From contig CM044873.1 of NCBI GenBank assembly GCA_024500155.1, positions 7,755,001 through 7,819,000 of the forward strand: a stretch of 64,000 nucleotides of DNA, written 5' to 3'. Position 1 is the stretch's first letter. Each line of letters begins with the position of its first letter. The notes below the pieces were generated by a model that was not told where the DNA came from, searched no databases, and was given only the letters and a program-made list of their open reading frames with translations. Below are positions 60,779-64,000 of the stretch, one piece after another. This DNA comes from Chenopodium formosanum. Lineage: Eukaryota > Streptophyta > Magnoliopsida > Caryophyllales > Amaranthaceae. The translations under genes were made by a program, and so were the position numbers.

Positions 60779-63700
60779 TAGGGGTGTACATGAACAGGAC
60801 CGGACCTGAAAACCGACCTGACCCGGACCTGTTGGGACCGGACCTGACCCGGACCTGTAGATTCAGGTCCGGTCCCGGTCCTTGAAAATCAAGGTTTCCG
60901 GTCCCGGTCCGGATTAGGTCCAAACCCGGGGTTTTCAGGTCTGGACCTGAAACCCGTAAAAATGCGTTTTTTTATTAAATAAAAAAAAAAAAATCCCAAA
61001 TTTCAAAAGAAGTCAGTTGCATTTTTGTAAACCCACTAACCCTAACTCACTCCTCACTCACTCTCTCTCTCTCAGCCGACACCACACCAACACCCACTCC
61101 CTCCAGACCACCGCCCAGGCGCCCAGACACCAGTCGGCAGTCGCCACCGCCCACCAGACCAGCAGCGACTACACGCTGCATCACCTGCGAGGCTGCGAGT
61201 CTTCAACGACTACACCCTGCATCTGCACGAAAACGGTGTGAATTGTAAGTTCTTTTTTTTTTTTTAAAATTAAATCTAATTATATTTGGTATTGCTTATA
61301 AAGATTGTATTGCTTATAATTCTGGGTTTATAATTCTGATTTGGTATTCTGATTTCCTGGGTTTATAATTCTGATTTGGTATTGCTTATAAAGATTGTAT
61401 GATGTTTGCATGTTTGTAAGTTATGTTTTGTAGTTTTTTGAATTCATGATTTTTTTTGAGGTTTTTTTAGTTCTGTTTTTGATTCATTTTTTTCGAATTC
61501 ATTTTTTTCGAATTCATGATTGTACAGATTTATGTATTTCATAACACTTATGCATAATCTGCTATTCTGCTGTATCTGTGTACTGTGTTACCCTTAAATA
61601 CTTATCTAATCTGGGGGACATGGGGGTAGATTGATAAATCTGTCTAAAAGATTGATAAATCAAAAAAGATTGATAAATCTGTTTAAAGTAGATTGATAAA
61701 TTTGTTTAAAATCTGTTTCTTTCGATTTTAGTTCATATTGTAGAATTTGCTGCCTTGCTGCCTTGCTGGTGTATTGTATATTTGCATGTATTTTTTTTAT
61801 TTTGTGAATTCAATTTGAATTGTAATTGATTTCTATCGTTTTATATGTTTAGGATCAACAAGAACCACGGATTCTTACTCTTGCAATGTAAGTTGTTCTC
61901 ACATTTTTTTATAAAATGTTATGTGTTTATAATTGTTACTTAAAAATTACTTATATTGTGTATAATTATATTGAAGATGGAGAGCTCTCAATCCAAAAGA
62001 TTGAAAAGGATATGGAAGAATTGCAATCTACTTTGCCTCCAGATAAGAAGTTAAAAGCGGGGCGGGAATACATATGGAACAGAAAAAGTAAGAGGAAAGC
62101 TGAGTATTGGAAATATTACTTAGAGTATGTTGAGAATGGAAAACTACGAGCTGAATGTAAGTTTTGTACTAAAACTTTTGCTGCTGATGGTAATCTTAAT
62201 GGTTCAAAAAATGTTAAAAATCATGCTGAATCATGTCTTGGTAATCCTATCAATATAGAAAAAGAAAAGGGCAAAAAAAAGCAAACTAAATTGTATTTTG
62301 ATCAAGAACATGAGAGTGCTGGTGAATTGAAGTGTGGGAGTAGGAATATTAACTTGAATGATGTTAGAGAGGCATTGATTCACATGATTATTGTTGATGA
62401 GTTACCATTTAAGCATGTGAAAAAACCTGGTTTTAGGCATTTTGTGCAAGTTGCATGTCCACAATTTCACATTCCATCTCGTGTTACCATTGCTCGTGAT
62501 TGTTTAAAGTTGTATTATAGTGAAAAAGATAAATTGAGGGAAATGTTTAAGACATGTCAAAGAATTTCTGTGACCACTGATACTTGGACTTCAATACAAA
62601 GAATCAATTATATGTGTCTTACCGCTCATTTCATTGATCATGATTGGAAATTGCATAAAAAAATTATAAATTTTTGTCCAATTTCTAGTCATAAAGGAGA
62701 GGCTATTGGAAAAGCAGTTGAAGCATGTTTAGAGTATTGGGGTATTGATGATAAACTTTTTACTGTCACTGTTGATAATGCTTCTTCAAATGATGTTGCT
62801 TGTGCACACTTGAGTAGAATGGTTAGAAGAACAGGATGTATCAATGATGGAAAAAATCTTCATATTAGATGCATTGCTCATATTATTAATTTAATTGTGT
62901 GGGATGGTATTAGAGAGCATGGTGTGTGCATTGATAGAGTTCGAAATGCTGTGAAATTTGTTAAGAATTCCCCTGCTAGATTACTTAGATTCAAAGATCT
63001 TGTGCAAAAATCAAACATAGATTCTAAGTCTTCTTTATCCTTTGATGTTCCCACTCGTTGGAACTCTACATACATAATGTTGGAAACGGCTTTGAAGTTT
63101 CAACGTGTTTTTAGTGGGTTATCTCTTCCTGATGGAGAGGATTTGAAGGACAATGAAAGGCCTCCTGAACCCGAAGATTGGAAAAAAGTGGAGAGGTTGG
63201 TTTTGTTTTTAGAGGGGTTTTATGTGTTGACTAAACGTGTTTCTGGTTCCCATTATGTGACAGCTAATAAAGGTTTAGGTGAAATTGCTTCTATGTATGA
63301 TATGTTGAATAGTTGGGAACAAAGTGAGGATTTGAATTTTCAAGCTATGGCTATTGCAATGAAAAAAAAGTTTGATAAGTATTAGGGGAATGTGGATAAA
63401 ATGAACAAGTTCATTTATGTTGCTCTTCTTCTCGACCCTCACTCTGAGTTGGTTATTGTAGAATTGACACTAATTGATATGCATGGAAAGGAAAAAGGTA
63501 TGAAACTTGCTAATGATGTGAAGGAGTTCACTTGCACTTTATTTGAGGAATATAGAAAAATGTATGCTTCTAATATTCCTCAAAGTACCCAATCTGGAGA
63601 TAATATGGCAATGGATGTTGATAATAGTAGAAAAGTGCGATTTGATGATTATATGAAAAACCTAAAAGAAAAGGCAAAAAGAATGAAGGGGACAAGTGGA

Positions 63701-64000
63701 TATGCGATAAGTGAGTTGGATAGGTTCTTAAATGATCAATTAGGGCCGGAGGAGGAAGAACAAGATACATTGACTTGGTGGGGTAAGAATGGTGAGCGTT
63801 ATCCGATTCTTAATCGCATGGCACGTGACATACTAGCCATTCCATTGTCCACTGTTGCATCGGAATCCGCTTTTAGTACGGGAGGTCGTACTCTTGATCC
63901 ATTTCGGAGTTCTTTAACTCCTAAGGTAATGCGTCTTTATCTTTTTTATTTTATGAAATCAAGTTAATTATATCTAAATATGACTTTGTTTATACATACT
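60779..64000 (+). mobile_element. hAT transposon, left end and body (runs off the window)
   Basis: Starts TAGGGGTGTACATGAACAGG, the same TAGGGGTG terminus as the element at 22228. Dense subterminal repeats follow (GGACCTGACCCGGACCTG units, 60795-60950). Then comes a CT-rich leader with probable 5' UTR introns: a donor near 61246 (TTGTAAGTTC) to the acceptor TTTAG near 61853, and GTAAGT at 61889. The transposase gene is next. The right end lies outside. The predicted target duplication to look for is GCAGTAGC (60771-60778). Confidence 0.85.
62012..63925 (+). pseudogene. hAT transposase (BED finger type) with one premature stop
   Basis: Open from the likely start Met at 62012 (the frame is open further up from 61916) to TAG at 63383-63385, then continuing in the same frame to a splice donor AAG|GTAAT at 63925/63926; the last exon is outside. 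About 638 codons visible. A BED zinc finger covers residues about 20-75 (CKFC ... NHAESC). The RNase H-like core has TTDTWTS (first Asp) and TVDNASSND (second Asp). RCIAHIINLIVWDGI and SFDVPTRWNSTYIML follow. The hAT dimerisation region with TLTWWGKNGERYPILNRMA and LSTVASESAFSTGGR (Glu) is at the C terminus. The TAG falls where family members usually have Trp. The codons after 63925 in the ORF are intron. Confidence 0.9.

Noticed and set aside
61017..61241. 74-codon ORF in the leader of the hAT element
   Set aside because: Low-complexity His/Ser/Thr from a CT-rich leader; more likely 5' UTR before an intron.
63926..63967. Last 13 codons of the downstream transposase frame as true C terminus
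   Set aside because: A good GT donor follows LTPK, where family members continue, so this stretch reads as intron.

Overview
The window reads as nuclear DNA of a flowering plant, very probably a eudicot. The genes are intron-rich with GT-AG junctions, intergenic DNA is AT-rich, and plant-type transposable elements are dense (hAT, Helitron-like, MITEs, SINEs, an LTR element). Families present include a thylakoid CURT1 protein, a UBP16/17-type MYND deubiquitinase and an intronless dicarboxylate carrier. The style of the AT-rich spacers and MITEs made me think of Caryophyllales (spinach/beet relatives), but that is only an impression.

Layout. 1-5149 (+): last seven exons of an S-adenosylmethionine carrier gene whose start lies left of the window. 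5688-6287 (+): single-exon secreted proline-rich protein. 7275-8133 (-): 3' exons of an NMN adenylyltransferase (NAD synthesis) gene without a recognisable 5' half, probably a pseudogene. 8600-12280: MITEs, a Helitron-like element and a truncated pseudocopy of a mitochondrial dicarboxylate carrier. 12289-18375 (-): 11-exon MYND/USP deubiquitinase with one GC-AG intron. 18.4-24.4 kb: nested MITE/hAT, L1 tail, tRNA-Ser(GCU), a 1 kb non-autonomous hAT. 24479-25447 (+): intact dicarboxylate carrier, parent or sister of the pseudocopy. 25.5-32.4 kb: gene-poor, with a 1 kb hAT that has a perfect 8-bp target duplication. 32473-42762 (-): 22-exon gene for a 1057-residue conserved plant protein of unknown function. 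45376-49662 (-): five-exon CURT1 gene whose large intron holds four copies of a ~100-bp repeat and a long foldback. 51218-59530: very young LTR retrotransposon on the minus strand with no gag-pol ORF. 60779-end (+): left end and transposase gene of a hAT element with one premature stop, running off the window.

Exon models were built by reading splice sites by eye. For the three complete multi-exon genes the summed exon length is an exact multiple of three (796, 1057 and 212 codons plus stop), which supports them. The genes do not form a pathway; they are ordinary neighbours in a plant chromosome. The more unusual signals are a SINE-like insertion headed by 5S rRNA sequence (35687-35895, 21-bp target duplication), a 54-bp perfect palindrome inside a hAT element, the intronic repeat array of the CURT1 gene, and an LTR element inserted into the centre of one unit of a palindrome array. 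I found no convincing new multi-gene system.
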